64,000 nucleotides of DNA from JBFLYN01 sp040756655. GTDB taxonomy: Bacteria; Bacillota; Sulfobacillia; UBA8153. Location: assembly GCA_040756655.1 (NCBI GenBank), contig JBFLYN010000002.1, positions 62,001-126,000 on the forward strand. Direction: 5' to 3'. Below the pieces are notes generated by a model. The model was not told the DNA's origin and searched no databases. It worked only from the letters and a program-made list of their open reading frames with translations. Below, piece after piece: positions 7,517-17,163 of the stretch; the stretch's first letter is position 1, and every line of letters begins with the position of its first letter. The position numbers were made by a program, and so were the translations under genes.

Positions 7517-7993
7517 CTACCTCGACAACCAGGCCATGAGCTCCGGACGCCTGCGCACATACGCCAGCAGGGGATATCCCAGGCCATAACATGCCACCAG
7601 CTGCCCCAGGGCTATGTAACCGGCCACAGGTAGGTAAGAAAAACCGGCCAGCGGTGCCACGTATGCAGAGACCAGCACTGCGTTTATTACCACCGGGGGC
7701 AATGGTGCCCAGTAGGGACGGGGCATGCGGCTGGTAAGGAAGGCCGCCAGCAGGGTAGCGACTGGTCCGATAGTGAGGTCGTAAGCCAGGAAAGGGCTCC
7801 CCAGGTTGGCGATGAAACACCCCAGGAACAGCCCGGGAATGGCAAGCGGCGTGATGAAAGGCAGGACCGTGAGAGCCTCAGCCACCCGCACCTGGATGGG
7901 GCCATAGGACAGGGCAGCAAACGGGGGCAATACCGTTAATATAACGTAGACCGCGGCGATTAATGCAACCTTTGCGAGCTTTTGCGTACTCAT
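7517..7993 (-). CDS. queT: QueT-type ECF transporter substrate-binding membrane subunit
   Basis: A 158-residue, highly hydrophobic protein with about five or six transmembrane helices. Motifs VILTVLPPFAALSYGPIQVRVAEAL and FLGCFIANLGSP are those of the QueT family, S components that bind a queuosine precursor and work with a shared ECF energising module (not in this window). ATG at 7993 overlaps the purD stop (ATGA), so it is the last gene of the purine operon. Linkage to purine synthesis is sensible because the queuosine precursor is a deazapurine made from GTP. No preQ1 riboswitch was seen. Confidence 0.85.
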   Translation of the reverse strand: MSTQKLAKVALIAAVYVILTVLPPFAALSYGPIQVRVAEALTVLPFITPLAIPGLFLGCFIANLGSPFLAYDLTIGPVATLLAAFLTSRMPRPYWAPLPPVVINAVLVSAYVAPLAGFSYLPVAGYIALGQLVACYGLGYPLLAYVRRRPELMAWLSR

Positions 7994-9276
7994 GACGAGC
8001 AGTCCTCCCAACGGGCTCCCGCCCGGGCCGCGATGTCCCGCCGGTAATGGGCGCCCTCAAACCAGATCCTCTTCACGGCAGTGTAGGCGTGCCGGACGGC
8101 CTGCGGCAGGTCCCGGCCGTGTCCTACCACTGAAAGCACCCGGCCCCCGGCGGTCACCAGCGCCCCGTCGCGCCGGGCGGTGCCGGCATGGTAGAGGCTG
8201 GCACCAGTGGCAGCTGCATCATCGATGCCAGTGATCAGTCTGCCCGTTTGGTAGCTACCGGGATACCCGCTCGAAGCCATGACCACGCACGCGCGGGCAG
8301 CTGGCGACCAGGCCGGCCTGACCTGGTGCAGGTGCCCTCGCGCCGCAGCCAACAGCAATTCCAGCACGTCTCCCTCATAGCGTGGCAGCACGACTTGGGT
8401 TTCCGGGTCACCGAAGCGGGCGTTGAACTCCAACACCTTCACGCCCTGCGAGGTGAGGATGAGCCCGGCATACAGGACTCCTGTGTATTTCCTTCCCTCC
8501 CTGGCCAACCCGGACAGGGCCGGCTCTATCACCTTCTGCCTGATGCTGTCGGCCAGCGCATCACTGTACACGGGGACCGGCGAATACGCGCCCATGCCCC
8601 CGGTGTTGGGACCCTGGTCGCCATCGTAGACCCGCTTGTGGTCCTGGGCCGCCGGCGCCACCACTATGCTATCACCGTCGGTGATAGCCAGCACTGAAAG
8701 TTCCTCCCCGTCAAGGAACTCCTCGATGATGACGGTGCTGCCGGCATTTCCCAGTTCCCGGTGGCCCATGATCCTCTCAAGTGCCTCCAGGGCAGCCCCC
8801 GGGTGGGGCGTCACTACCACGCCTTTGCCCGCCGCTAGTCCATCAGCCTTGATCACGTAGGGCCCGGGCCGGGCCTCTATGTACCGGCAGGCCTCACCCA
8901 GCTGGCCAAACTGCCGGTAGTCGCCGGTGGGGATCCCGTGGCGCACCATGAAAGCCTTGGCCCAAGCTTTGCTGGATTCGATGACAGCGGCACCTTTGCG
9001 GGGACCAAACACTGGAAAGCCTAGGTCGAGGAGCCGGTCGGCCAACCCGGCCGCCAGGGGGTCCTCGGGCCCTACAACCACAAGCCCAATCTCCTCGTCC
9101 CGGGCAAGTTGCAGGAGGCCGTCAAGGTCCGTGGCAGGCACGGGCACACACGTGGCCACCCCGGCGATGCCTGCGTTGCCCGGGGCACACAGAACCCTCT
9201 GGGCCAGTGGACTGGCAGCACAGGCCTCTGCCAGCACATGCTCGCGCGCCCCTCCTCCTACCACCAGTACGTTCAT
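7990..9276 (-). CDS. purD: Phosphoribosylamine-glycine ligase
   Basis: A 428-residue GAR synthetase, second step of purine synthesis (ATP, glycine and phosphoribosylamine to GAR). N-terminal MNVLVVGGGAREH, then VVGPEDPLAAGLAD, ATP-grasp motifs (YVIKADGLAAGKGVVV, EEFLDGEELS), and ARFGDPETQVVLP with metal ligands. ATG at 9276 is preceded by GGGGGAGCTGAC and aligns with the family N-terminus; a longer frame is not needed. 20 bases downstream of purH. Confidence 0.96.
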   Translation of the reverse strand: MNVLVVGGGAREHVLAEACAASPLAQRVLCAPGNAGIAGVATCVPVPATDLDGLLQLARDEEIGLVVVGPEDPLAAGLADRLLDLGFPVFGPRKGAAVIESSKAWAKAFMVRHGIPTGDYRQFGQLGEACRYIEARPGPYVIKADGLAAGKGVVVTPHPGAALEALERIMGHRELGNAGSTVIIEEFLDGEELSVLAITDGDSIVVAPAAQDHKRVYDGDQGPNTGGMGAYSPVPVYSDALADSIRQKVIEPALSGLAREGRKYTGVLYAGLILTSQGVKVLEFNARFGDPETQVVLPRYEGDVLELLLAAARGHLHQVRPAWSPAARACVVMASSGYPGSYQTGRLITGIDDAAATGASLYHAGTARRDGALVTAGGRVLSVVGHGRDLPQAVRHAYTAVKRIWFEGAHYRRDIAARAGARWEDCSS

Positions 9277-9296
9277 GTCAGCTCCCCCTTGCACAC

Positions 9297-10826
9297 TCAA
9301 TGGCGGAAGTGGCGCCGCCCGGTGAAGACCATGGCCATGCCCGCGGCGTCGACAGCGTCGATGACTTCCCGGTCACGGACTGAACCTCCGGGTTGGACGA
9401 TGGCGGAGATGCCGGCCTTGGCGGCCAGTTCCACACTGTCGGCAAACGGGAACATGGCATCAGAGGCCAGGGCCGCCCCGCGGGCCCGCTTCCCGGCCTG
9501 TTCCAGGGCCAGCCGGGTGGAGTTCACCCGGTTCATCTGGCCGGCCCCGATCCCCAGGGTGGCCCCGGCCTCGGCCACCACGATGGCGTTGGACTTAACG
9601 TGCTTGGCCACCTTCCAGGCCATCAACATGGCCGCCACATCCTGGTCCGTGGGTGGTCGCTTGCTTACAGTGCGCCACGTGCCCGGGTCGTCTTCTACCA
9701 CGTCCCGGTCCTGCACCAGTACGCCTCCGATTACGCGCTTGAGATCGTACCCAGGTGCCGGGTGGGCAACGGGCCCCTCTAACAGGCGAAGCTTGGTCTT
9801 CTTGGCCAGCAAGTCCAGGGCCCCCGGCGTGAACCCGGGAGCTATGGCCACGTCCAGGAAGATGGGAACCATAAGACGGGCCAGTTCCTCATCGACCTGG
9901 CGGTTCACAGCGACGATGCCGCCGAAAATGGACACCGGGTCACCATCCCGGGCCCGGGCAAAGGCGGTGACCACGTCAGGCCCGGTCCCCACCCCGCAGG
10001 GGTTGGCGTGCTTTACCGCCACTGCCGCTGGCACCCGGAATTCCTGGACCGCTCCCAACGCCGCGTCGGCGTCGGCAATGTTGTTGTAAGAAAGCGGGAT
10101 GCCGGCCAGCTGGCGAAACGCGGCCAGGCCAGAACACGCCAGCGCGTCCCGGTAAAAGGCCGCCGACTGGTGGGGGTTTTCGCCGTAGCGGAGATCTTGC
10201 ACTTTCTCGTAGACATGCACTAGTGTGCTGGGGAGAAGCGGGGGCGCACTCGCCACAGTGCCCAGGTAGGTGGCTATGTAACCATCATAGGCTGCAGTAT
10301 GGGCGAAGGCCTGCCGGGCCAGTTCCAGGCGGGTGCCGTGCGGGAGTTCTCCTTGTCGCAGGTAGCCTAGGACTTCCGGGTAGCGGGCCGGGTCACATAC
10401 CACTGTGACCGAGCTGTGGTTCTTGGCCGCCGCCCTGAGGAGTGTGACTCCACCGATGTCGATGTTCTCAATGGCGTCTGCCAAGGTCACGCCCGGGGAT
10501 GCCACGGTCTTGGCAAATGGATACAAGTTCACCGCCACCAGGTCGATGCCCTCGATACCGTGCTGGGAAAGCTCCTGCATGTGACCGGGGTCATCCCGCC
10601 GGGCCAAGAGGCCGGCGTAGATCACCGGGTGCAGGGTCTTCACTCTCCCGCCCAGCACCTCGGGGAACCCGGTAAGCTGGGATACGCTGGTCACCGGCAA
10701 ACCGGCCTGGGCCAGGGTCTGGGCTGTTCCTCCCGTGGACACGATGCTGTAGCCCAGGGTTACCAGTCCCCGGGCGAAGTCTACCACCCCGGTCTTATCC
10801 GACACGCTGATGAGCGCCTTCTTCAC
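9297..10826 (-). CDS. purH: Bifunctional AICAR transformylase/IMP cyclohydrolase
   Basis: A 509-residue enzyme for the last two steps of IMP synthesis. The N-terminal cyclohydrolase domain starts with KKALISVSDKTGVVDFA and contains STGGTAQTL and GRVKTLHPVIYAG. The C-terminal transformylase domain has the catalytic KHANPCGVG motif. A GTG at 10826 is chosen: AGGAGG ends 8 bases before it, whereas the upstream GTG at 10835 would overlap that ribosome site. Uses 10-formyl-THF, to which the fhs product in this window contributes. Confidence 0.95.
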   Translation of the reverse strand: MKKALISVSDKTGVVDFARGLVTLGYSIVSTGGTAQTLAQAGLPVTSVSQLTGFPEVLGGRVKTLHPVIYAGLLARRDDPGHMQELSQHGIEGIDLVAVNLYPFAKTVASPGVTLADAIENIDIGGVTLLRAAAKNHSSVTVVCDPARYPEVLGYLRQGELPHGTRLELARQAFAHTAAYDGYIATYLGTVASAPPLLPSTLVHVYEKVQDLRYGENPHQSAAFYRDALACSGLAAFRQLAGIPLSYNNIADADAALGAVQEFRVPAAVAVKHANPCGVGTGPDVVTAFARARDGDPVSIFGGIVAVNRQVDEELARLMVPIFLDVAIAPGFTPGALDLLAKKTKLRLLEGPVAHPAPGYDLKRVIGGVLVQDRDVVEDDPGTWRTVSKRPPTDQDVAAMLMAWKVAKHVKSNAIVVAEAGATLGIGAGQMNRVNSTRLALEQAGKRARGAALASDAMFPFADSVELAAKAGISAIVQPGGSVRDREVIDAVDAAGMAMVFTGRRHFRH

Positions 10827-10838
10827 GGGCGCCACCTC

Positions 10839-11858
10839 CTAAACATACTGGACCCCCGGGGCTCCCGGGACAACCTCGCCCAGTTTCCACGCCGAAAGCC
10901 CGCGCCGGGCAGCCAGGGCAACGCACCGGTCGGCTGCCCCGGGTGGTACCACCAGGATCATGCCTACGCCCATGTTAAATACCCGGTACATCTCGCCAGT
11001 CTCCACCTGCCCCACCCGGGCGATGAGGTCAAACACCGGGGGCACCTGCCAGGTAGACCGGTCCACCAGGGCTGATGAGCCCGGCGGGAGCACGCGCGGC
11101 AGGTTTTCCGTGATGCCTCCACCCGTAATGTGAGCTACTCCCAGGAGCGGGACCTCCCTCCCCAGCTCCAGGAGGTCAAGGGCATAGATGCGGGTAGGTT
11201 CCAGGAGTTCCTCGCCCAGGGTCCGGCCCAGATCATCCACGTAGTCTGTAGCAGCAAAGTGGCCCGAATCCAAGAGGACTCGCCGGACCAGGCTATAGCC
11301 GTTGGAATGGAGCCCGGATGAGCCCAGGGCCACCAGGGCATCACCCGGGCGGATGCCGGAGCCGTCGATGATGCGGGAGCGCTCCACTACTCCCACGCAG
11401 AATCCAGCCAAGTCGTAATGATCGTCCTGGTAGATGCCGGGCATCTGGGCAGTCTCGCCGCCGATGAGGGCGCACCCGGCCCGGCGGCAGCCTTCCGCCA
11501 CGCCCGACACGATCTCTTCCACGCGCCGGGAGTCAAGTTTGCCCACCGCCAGGTAGTCCAGGAAAAACAACGGCTCGGCCCCGGATACGGCCACATCGTC
11601 GGCGTTCATGGCCACGCAGTCGATGCCCACCGTATCGTGCTTGTCCAAAACGAAGGCTACCATGAGCTTGGTACCTACCCCGTCGGCGCCAGCCACCATT
11701 ACCGGCTCCCGGTACCCGGCGGGCACCTGGAAGAACGCCCCGAAGCCGCCGATGTCGCCCAGGACCCCAGGCCGGAAAGTGGCCCTGGTCACCGCCTGCA
11801 GCTTCTTTACCGTCTTCTGGGCCCCGTCAATATCAACGCCCGCATCCCGGTACTTCAC
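10839..11858 (-). CDS. purM: Phosphoribosylformylglycinamidine cyclo-ligase
   Basis: A 339-residue AIR synthetase. It starts VKYRDAGVDIDGAQ, the family N-terminus, from GTG at 11858 with GGAGGTG 9 bases upstream; the frame upstream of this is only overlap with purF. Motifs GVGTKLMVAF, DCVAMNADDV and GGETAQMPGIY are the PurM-superfamily ATP-binding and metal sites. Overlaps the end of purF by 26 bases. The gene after it is purH; purN, often found between them, is missing. Confidence 0.96.
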   Translation of the reverse strand: MKYRDAGVDIDGAQKTVKKLQAVTRATFRPGVLGDIGGFGAFFQVPAGYREPVMVAGADGVGTKLMVAFVLDKHDTVGIDCVAMNADDVAVSGAEPLFFLDYLAVGKLDSRRVEEIVSGVAEGCRRAGCALIGGETAQMPGIYQDDHYDLAGFCVGVVERSRIIDGSGIRPGDALVALGSSGLHSNGYSLVRRVLLDSGHFAATDYVDDLGRTLGEELLEPTRIYALDLLELGREVPLLGVAHITGGGITENLPRVLPPGSSALVDRSTWQVPPVFDLIARVGQVETGEMYRVFNMGVGMILVVPPGAADRCVALAARRGLSAWKLGEVVPGAPGVQYV

Positions 11859-13263
11859 CCGGCAGCACCTCCAGGCAGCTCTTTCCCGTACCCCGGGGGA
11901 TTTCCACCGGGTACTTCCCGTCAAAACACGCAGTACAATACTCTGACGAACCCAGGGCCGAAAACAGCTGCTGGTTGGTCAGGTAGAAGAGGGAGTCTGC
12001 CTCAACTGAGGACCGGATCTCTTCCAGGCTCTTGGTGGCGGCCACCAGCTCAGATGGAGCGGAAGTGTCGATGCCGTAAAAACAGGGAAAGCGGTAGGGG
12101 GGCGACGATATGCGCAAGTGAACCTCCCGGGCCCCGGCCTCTTTGAGCAGCCGTACTATGTGCCGGGAGGTAGTACCCCTCACTATGGAGTCATCTACCA
12201 GCACTACGCGCTTTCCGTCCACCAGCCTCCGCATGGGATTGAGCTTCACCCGCACGGCGAAGTCGCGCTGCGCCTGGCTGGGCTGGATGAAAGTGCGGCC
12301 GATGTAGCGGTTCTTGATGAGTCCCATCTCATAGGGCAAGCCGGAGAACTCGGCATAGCCCGCAGCCGCCGACACGCTGGAATCGGGCACGCCAGTAACC
12401 AGGTCCGCCTCCACCGGGTAAGCTTCGGCCAGCTTCCGGCCCAAGGCCTTGCGCACCGCGTGGACGTTGGTGCCGTTGAACTGTGAATCGGGCCGGGCGA
12501 AGTATATGTGCTCAAAAACACACAGGCTGGGAACTGAAGGTTCTAATGCCTGGAAAGACCTCAGGCCGTACCGGTCGACCATCACCAGTTCGCCGGGGGC
12601 CACTTCCCGCTGGAATCCGGCCCCCACCGCATCCAGGGCGCAGGTTTCCGACGCCAGGATATAGCCAGAGTCCAGTTTGCCCAGGACCAGGGGACGGATG
12701 CCGTTAGGGTCGCGGATCCCAGCCATGACCTCGGGTGTTAGGAACACAAAAGCGTAAGCACCCTTCACCTGCTGGAAACTCGCCTGGATACTGTGGTCCA
12801 GCGACTCCCGGGACCGCTGCGCCACCAGGTGTGCCACGACCTCCGTATCCAGAGTGGTCTGGAAGATACTCCCTCCCTCTTCCAGCTGGGCTCTAAGGTA
12901 GTGGGCGTTGACCAGGTTGCCATTGTGAGCCAGCGCCAGCTGGCCCTGGCGGTACCTGAACACCAGCGGTTGCACGTTCTCCGGACAGCTGGATCCGGTG
13001 GTGGAATACCGGACATGGCCGATGGCGGCACGTCCTTCCAGGCTGTCCGGGACTCCACCGTCAAACACGTCAGAAAGCAGGCCCATGCCGCGGACATAGC
13101 TGATGGTACGGCCGGACACCGCCGCTATGCCGGCTGACTCCTGGCCCCGGTGCTGCAGGGCGTAGAGGCCGTACAGGCTGAGCTTGGCAGCTTCGGGAAG
13201 CCCCCAAACACCAAACACTCCGCAAGCCTCCTTGAGGATATCGCCTTCTAGGCCATGTGACAC
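11833..13263 (-). CDS. purF: Amidophosphoribosyltransferase
   Basis: A 476-residue enzyme for the first committed purine step (PRPP plus glutamine to phosphoribosylamine). EACGVFGVWG holds the N-terminal nucleophile Cys after a short propeptide of about 10 residues. The PRPP site VVLVDDSIVRGTTS is clear. Four cysteine positions in the C-terminal part (FPCFYGID, YCTACF, KSCLEV) fit the 4Fe-4S cluster of the Bacillus-type enzyme. Start GTG at 13263 has GGAGG 7 bases upstream; it overlaps the purL stop. Confidence 0.96.
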   Translation of the reverse strand: MSHGLEGDILKEACGVFGVWGLPEAAKLSLYGLYALQHRGQESAGIAAVSGRTISYVRGMGLLSDVFDGGVPDSLEGRAAIGHVRYSTTGSSCPENVQPLVFRYRQGQLALAHNGNLVNAHYLRAQLEEGGSIFQTTLDTEVVAHLVAQRSRESLDHSIQASFQQVKGAYAFVFLTPEVMAGIRDPNGIRPLVLGKLDSGYILASETCALDAVGAGFQREVAPGELVMVDRYGLRSFQALEPSVPSLCVFEHIYFARPDSQFNGTNVHAVRKALGRKLAEAYPVEADLVTGVPDSSVSAAAGYAEFSGLPYEMGLIKNRYIGRTFIQPSQAQRDFAVRVKLNPMRRLVDGKRVVLVDDSIVRGTTSRHIVRLLKEAGAREVHLRISSPPYRFPCFYGIDTSAPSELVAATKSLEEIRSSVEADSLFYLTNQQLFSALGSSEYCTACFDGKYPVEIPRGTGKSCLEVLPGEVPGCGR

Positions 13264-15482
13264 GCTATGGCCTCCTCCCATGGCCGGGCCAGTTGGCTGG
13301 TGGAAGACTCCACCACCACCCCGGCCGAAGGAATCTCTATGCGGAAACTACCATCCCGGACTCGGCCCAGCACCCGGGCTGGCACCCGGTGGCGAGAGGC
13401 GATTTCCAGGACAGCCTCGACCTTTTCCTGGCTACAAGAAATCAGCATACGCCCGTGGGATTCTCCAAAGAGCGCCAGGTCCGGGCGCGGCTCTTCCAGC
13501 CGGAGGTCGACCCCGCCGGCTCCCGGCCCGGCCAAGAAGCAACTCTCGGCCACCGCCACCGCCAGCCCGCCGTCGGACACATCGTGGGCCGAGGCCAACA
13601 GCCCGCCGGACGCCATGTCCAGGCAAGCTTCGTGTAAAGCCCGTTCTGCATCCAGGTCCACGGTGGGCGGGGGTCCGGCCAGGCGGCCATGGACGGCCAC
13701 CAGGTACTCGGAGCCTCCCAGGGTCCCTCCTTCCGGCCCCAGCAAGATCACGGCGTCGCCCGCAGCGCGGAAACCAGCCTTGACCCGCTTAGATAGGTCC
13801 TCGAGCACGCCCACCATGCCCACCACCGGGGTGGGATATACCGGGTGGCCGTCGGTTTCGTTATAAAAGCTCACGTTACCCCCGGTCACCGGGGTGTGCA
13901 GCGCCCGGCAGGCATCGCCCATGCCCCGGACGGCCTCTTTAAATTGCCAGAAGATCCCGGGCTTTTCCGGGTTACCGAAGTTGAGGCAATTGGTGATGGC
14001 CACCGGGCGGGCCCCGCTGGCCACTACGTTGCGGGCGGCTTCGGCCACCGCGGCCGCCCCGCCGGTGTAAGGATCGAGGTAGGTGTGGCGGCCGTTGCCG
14101 TCGGTGGCCACGGCAATGCCCAGGGGGGTACCTTTGACTCGTAACACGCAGGCGTCGGAACCGGGAGGTTCCACTGTGTCGGTGCGCACCATGTGGTCGT
14201 ATTGCCGCCAGATCCAGCGCTTCGACGCGATATTGGGTGAGCCCAGGAGGGCCTGGAGGGCACCGAGATACCCGGCGGGCGGTGGCCCGGGGTCGAGGTT
14301 GCCCGGGGAGTTGACCGTATCCACGTAGGCCGGACGGGTGGCGACCGGGTCGTACATGGGCGCACCGTCGGCCAGCGCCCGGGCCGGGATCTCGGCCACT
14401 ACCTCACGGCCGTCACGCACCCGGAACACACCGTCTGGAGTGACCTTGCCGATGGTGGCCACATTGAGCCCCCAGCGCCGGGCCAGCTCCTCTACCACCG
14501 GTTCTCTGCCTTGCTCCACTATGACCAGCATGCGCTCTTGGGACTCGGAGAGCATGATCTCGTAGGGCGTCATGCCTTCCTCCCGGAGCGGCACGCGACT
14601 TACGTCTATGTCGATCCCGGTCCCGGCCCGGGCGGCCGTTTCTGCACACGAGGAGGTAATGCCCGCGGCACCCATATCCTGGATGCCCACGACCACGCCG
14701 GTCTTGGTGAGTTCCAGGCAGGCTTCGATGAGAAGTTTTTCCACAAACGGGTCTCCCACCTGCACTGCCGGCCGCCGGTCCGGAGCGTCCTCTCCCAGCT
14801 CTTCCGAGGCGAAGGTGCACCCGTGGATACCGTCGCGTCCGGTGGAGTGGCCCAAGAGCATTACCGAGTTGCCCGGCCCGGCAGCCACCCCGCGGTGGAT
14901 CTCATGCCGGTTCATGATCCCCACGCACATGACGTTGCACAGCGGATTTTTCGCATACCCGTCATCAAAGTAGGTTTCGCCGCCTACCGTGGGCAAGCCC
15001 AGGCAATTGCCATACCCGGCGATGCCCGCCACCACTCCGGCGAAGATCCGCCGGGGCCAGGCCTGGTCCAGGCGGCCAAAGCGTAAAGAGTCCAAAAGTG
15101 CAATGGGCCGGGCACCCATGGCCAGGATATCCCGGACGATGCCGCCGATGCCGGTGGCCGCTCCCTGGTAAGGTTCGATGGCTATGGGATGGTTGTGCGA
15201 CTCAATCTTAAAGGTAAGGGCCAGCCCGTGGCCGATGTCGATTACTCCAGCGTTTTCCCCCGGCCCAACCAGCACCCGTTCTCCGCCAGTGGGCAGGGTC
15301 TTTAGGGCCCGGCGCGAGTGCTTGTACCCGCAGTGCTCGGACCAGAGCACTGAGAACATGCCCAGTTCAGTCCAGTTGGGGTCCCGCCCCAGGATGGCAG
15401 CAACCTCCTGGTATTCGTGGTCCTTTAAGCCCAGCTCGCGCCAGAGCCGGTTTTGGACAATATCTTCAACCCGCGGTTCCAG
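13248..15482 (-). CDS. purL: Phosphoribosylformylglycinamidine synthase, large subunit, with a probable CTG start
   Basis: A 744-residue small-type PurL, partner of PurS and PurQ in a three-part FGAM synthase. The well-known stretch FSVLWSEHCGYKHSR, ATP-site motifs (FKIESHNHP, GAATGIGGIVRD, NCLNFGNPEK) and the C-terminal HDVSDGGLAVA are present. The family also needs about 40 residues before FSVLWSEHC, and the frame supplies them (VEDIVQNRLWRELGL, then ILGRDPNWTELGM). An in-frame TGA lies two codons before a CTG at 15482, and no ATG, GTG or TTG occurs until residue 42. The CTG has GGGGAGG 8 bases upstream and gives a length like B. subtilis PurL (742). Confidence 0.93.
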   Translation of the reverse strand: MEPRVEDIVQNRLWRELGLKDHEYQEVAAILGRDPNWTELGMFSVLWSEHCGYKHSRRALKTLPTGGERVLVGPGENAGVIDIGHGLALTFKIESHNHPIAIEPYQGAATGIGGIVRDILAMGARPIALLDSLRFGRLDQAWPRRIFAGVVAGIAGYGNCLGLPTVGGETYFDDGYAKNPLCNVMCVGIMNRHEIHRGVAAGPGNSVMLLGHSTGRDGIHGCTFASEELGEDAPDRRPAVQVGDPFVEKLLIEACLELTKTGVVVGIQDMGAAGITSSCAETAARAGTGIDIDVSRVPLREEGMTPYEIMLSESQERMLVIVEQGREPVVEELARRWGLNVATIGKVTPDGVFRVRDGREVVAEIPARALADGAPMYDPVATRPAYVDTVNSPGNLDPGPPPAGYLGALQALLGSPNIASKRWIWRQYDHMVRTDTVEPPGSDACVLRVKGTPLGIAVATDGNGRHTYLDPYTGGAAAVAEAARNVVASGARPVAITNCLNFGNPEKPGIFWQFKEAVRGMGDACRALHTPVTGGNVSFYNETDGHPVYPTPVVGMVGVLEDLSKRVKAGFRAAGDAVILLGPEGGTLGGSEYLVAVHGRLAGPPPTVDLDAERALHEACLDMASGGLLASAHDVSDGGLAVAVAESCFLAGPGAGGVDLRLEEPRPDLALFGESHGRMLISCSQEKVEAVLEIASRHRVPARVLGRVRDGSFRIEIPSAGVVVESSTSQLARPWEEAIACHMA

Positions 15483-16185
15483 GAGTCACACCTCCCCGGC
15501 AAAGGTAGTCCACGGCAGAAAGAAAGATCAGGCGCCCGTTGGTCTCGCCCAGCGCTTCTGAACAGCACCGCTCCGGGTGGGGCATCATCCCCAGCACGTT
15601 TCCTTGCTCACTGACGATGCCGGCGACGTTGTTCAAGGAACCGTTGGGGTTGGCGGCCGGGCTCGCGTTGCCGCGCTCGTCGCAATACCGGAACACCACG
15701 CGTCCAGTTTCCTCCAGCCGGCGTAGGGTCTTTGGGTCGGCGTAGTAGTTGCCCTCGCCGTGGGCGATGGGCATGCGCAGCACCTGGCCGGGCGTGCAGC
15801 GACCGGTAAAAGGCGTGGCAGTGTTTTCCACCCGCAGGTGGGTCCACTGGCACCTAAACTGCAGGCTGTCGTTGCTCAGCATGGCCCCGGGCAAAAGCCC
15901 GGCCTCCAGCAGGATCTGGAACCCGTTGCAGATGCCCAGCACCAGCCCGCCCCGGGCCGCAAACCCAGCTACTTCTTCCATGATGGGAGAAAACCTGGCC
16001 ATGGCCCCGGTGCGCAGGTAGTCGCCGTAGGAGAAACCGCCGGGCAGTATGATGACATCGAATCTGCCAAGGCTCCTGGTGCCGTGCCAGACGTATTCCA
16101 CCTCCTGCTCGCAGTCATCCCTGAGTGCGAAATACGCATCGGAATCGCAGTTGGAACCCGGGAACACCACCACTGCGAACTTCAC
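15466..16185 (-). CDS. purQ: Phosphoribosylformylglycinamidine synthase, glutaminase subunit
   Basis: A 239-residue class I glutamine amidotransferase. VKFAVVVFPGSNCDSD is the family N-terminus, GLVLGICNGFQILLEAGLLPG has the nucleophile Cys, and MMPHPERCC has the catalytic His, with Glu following. GTG at 16185 with GGGGGAG 8 bases upstream; its stop codon overlaps with the purS end as GTGA. Delivers ammonia to PurL. Confidence 0.96.
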   Translation of the reverse strand: MKFAVVVFPGSNCDSDAYFALRDDCEQEVEYVWHGTRSLGRFDVIILPGGFSYGDYLRTGAMARFSPIMEEVAGFAARGGLVLGICNGFQILLEAGLLPGAMLSNDSLQFRCQWTHLRVENTATPFTGRCTPGQVLRMPIAHGEGNYYADPKTLRRLEETGRVVFRYCDERGNASPAANPNGSLNNVAGIVSEQGNVLGMMPHPERCCSEALGETNGRLIFLSAVDYLCRGGVTPGTAG

Positions 16186-16445
16186 CGGCCGGTCTCCCCC
16201 CCTTGCAGCGTGAAGCTGTATTCTTCGATGACCGGGTTGGAGAGCAGCCGGTGGCACATTTCGTCCACTAGCCGGACGGCTTCATCCCGGTCGCCAGCAT
16301 CCAGCACCAGTTCCAGGTGTTTCCCCACCCGCACGGCTTCCACGCCTGCATACCCCATGGCGGCCAGTGATTTGCGTACGGCTTCGCCCTGGGGGTCCAG
16401 CACCGTGCGTTTGAGCATGACCCGGATGGTGACAACATACTTCAC
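16182..16445 (-). CDS. purS: Phosphoribosylformylglycinamidine synthase, PurS subunit
   Basis: An 87-residue protein with the family opening KYVVTIRVMLKRTVLDPQGEAV and the central SLAAMGYAGVEAVRVGKHLEL. PurS bridges PurL and PurQ and helps ammonia transfer. Its presence with short purL and separate purQ is the Bacillota/archaeal arrangement. Ends overlapping purQ. Confidence 0.95.
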   Translation of the reverse strand: MKYVVTIRVMLKRTVLDPQGEAVRKSLAAMGYAGVEAVRVGKHLELVLDAGDRDEAVRLVDEMCHRLLSNPVIEEYSFTLQGGETGR

Positions 16446-16449
16446 GGCC

Positions 16450-17163
16450 CTACCTCCCCTGCTTCATGAGCCGGGCATAGACTTCCCGGTATGCCTCCTC
16501 CACCCCGCCCATATCCCGGCGGAAACGGTCCTTGTCCAGCTTTTCCCGGGTGGAAACGTCCCAAAAACGGCAAGTGTCCGGGGAGATCTCGTCACCCAGC
16601 ACCACCCGGTCCTTATAGCGGCCAAATTCGAGCTTGAAGTCCACCAGTTCCAGGCCGGCCTCGCGCAGGACCGGCCTCAAGCAAGCGTTAACCCTGCGGG
16701 CCTGGGCCCGCAGCTCCTCCAGTTCGGCCCCGGTGACCAGCCCCAGCACCCGGGCGTGGTCGTCGTTGATGAGGGGGTCGCCCAGGCTGTCGTCCTTGTA
16801 GTAGAACTCCACCACGGGTTCGGGCATGGCGGTTCCTTCTTCCAGTCCCAGTCGCTTGCAGAGACTCCCGGCGGCGATGTTCCTGACTACCACTTCCACC
16901 ATGATGATCTCCAGGGGGATAACCGCCATTTCGTGGCCGCTGAGGGTGCCGCGATAGTGGGTGGGGATGCCGGCTTCCTCAAGGCGAGTGAAAAGGTAGG
17001 CGGAGATGAGGTTGTTCAGCTCACCCTTGCCCGGGATGATCCCTCTTTTCTTGCCGTCGAAGGCCGTGGCCGTGTCCTTGTACTCGATGATGAGACGGTC
17101 CGGATCGCTGGTAGCGTAGACGATTTTCGCCTTGCCCTCGTGGAGTTTTTCTCCCTTGAGCAT
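16450..17163 (-). CDS. purC: SAICAR synthetase
   Basis: A 237-residue enzyme joining CAIR and aspartate. LHEGKAKIVYAT is the ATP-binding opening, then KDTATAFDGKKRG, VEVVVRNIAAGSLCKR, and DFKLEFGRYKDRVVLGDEISPD near the C-terminus. ATG at 17163 overlaps the purB stop (TGATG). 4 bases before purS. Confidence 0.96.
   Translation of the reverse strand: MLKGEKLHEGKAKIVYATSDPDRLIIEYKDTATAFDGKKRGIIPGKGELNNLISAYLFTRLEEAGIPTHYRGTLSGHEMAVIPLEIIMVEVVVRNIAAGSLCKRLGLEEGTAMPEPVVEFYYKDDSLGDPLINDDHARVLGLVTGAELEELRAQARRVNACLRPVLREAGLELVDFKLEFGRYKDRVVLGDEISPDTCRFWDVSTREKLDKDRFRRDMGGVEEAYREVYARLMKQGR

Noticed and set aside
7994..8060. preQ1 riboswitch ahead of queT
   Set aside because: The gene overlaps purD and has no leader of its own.
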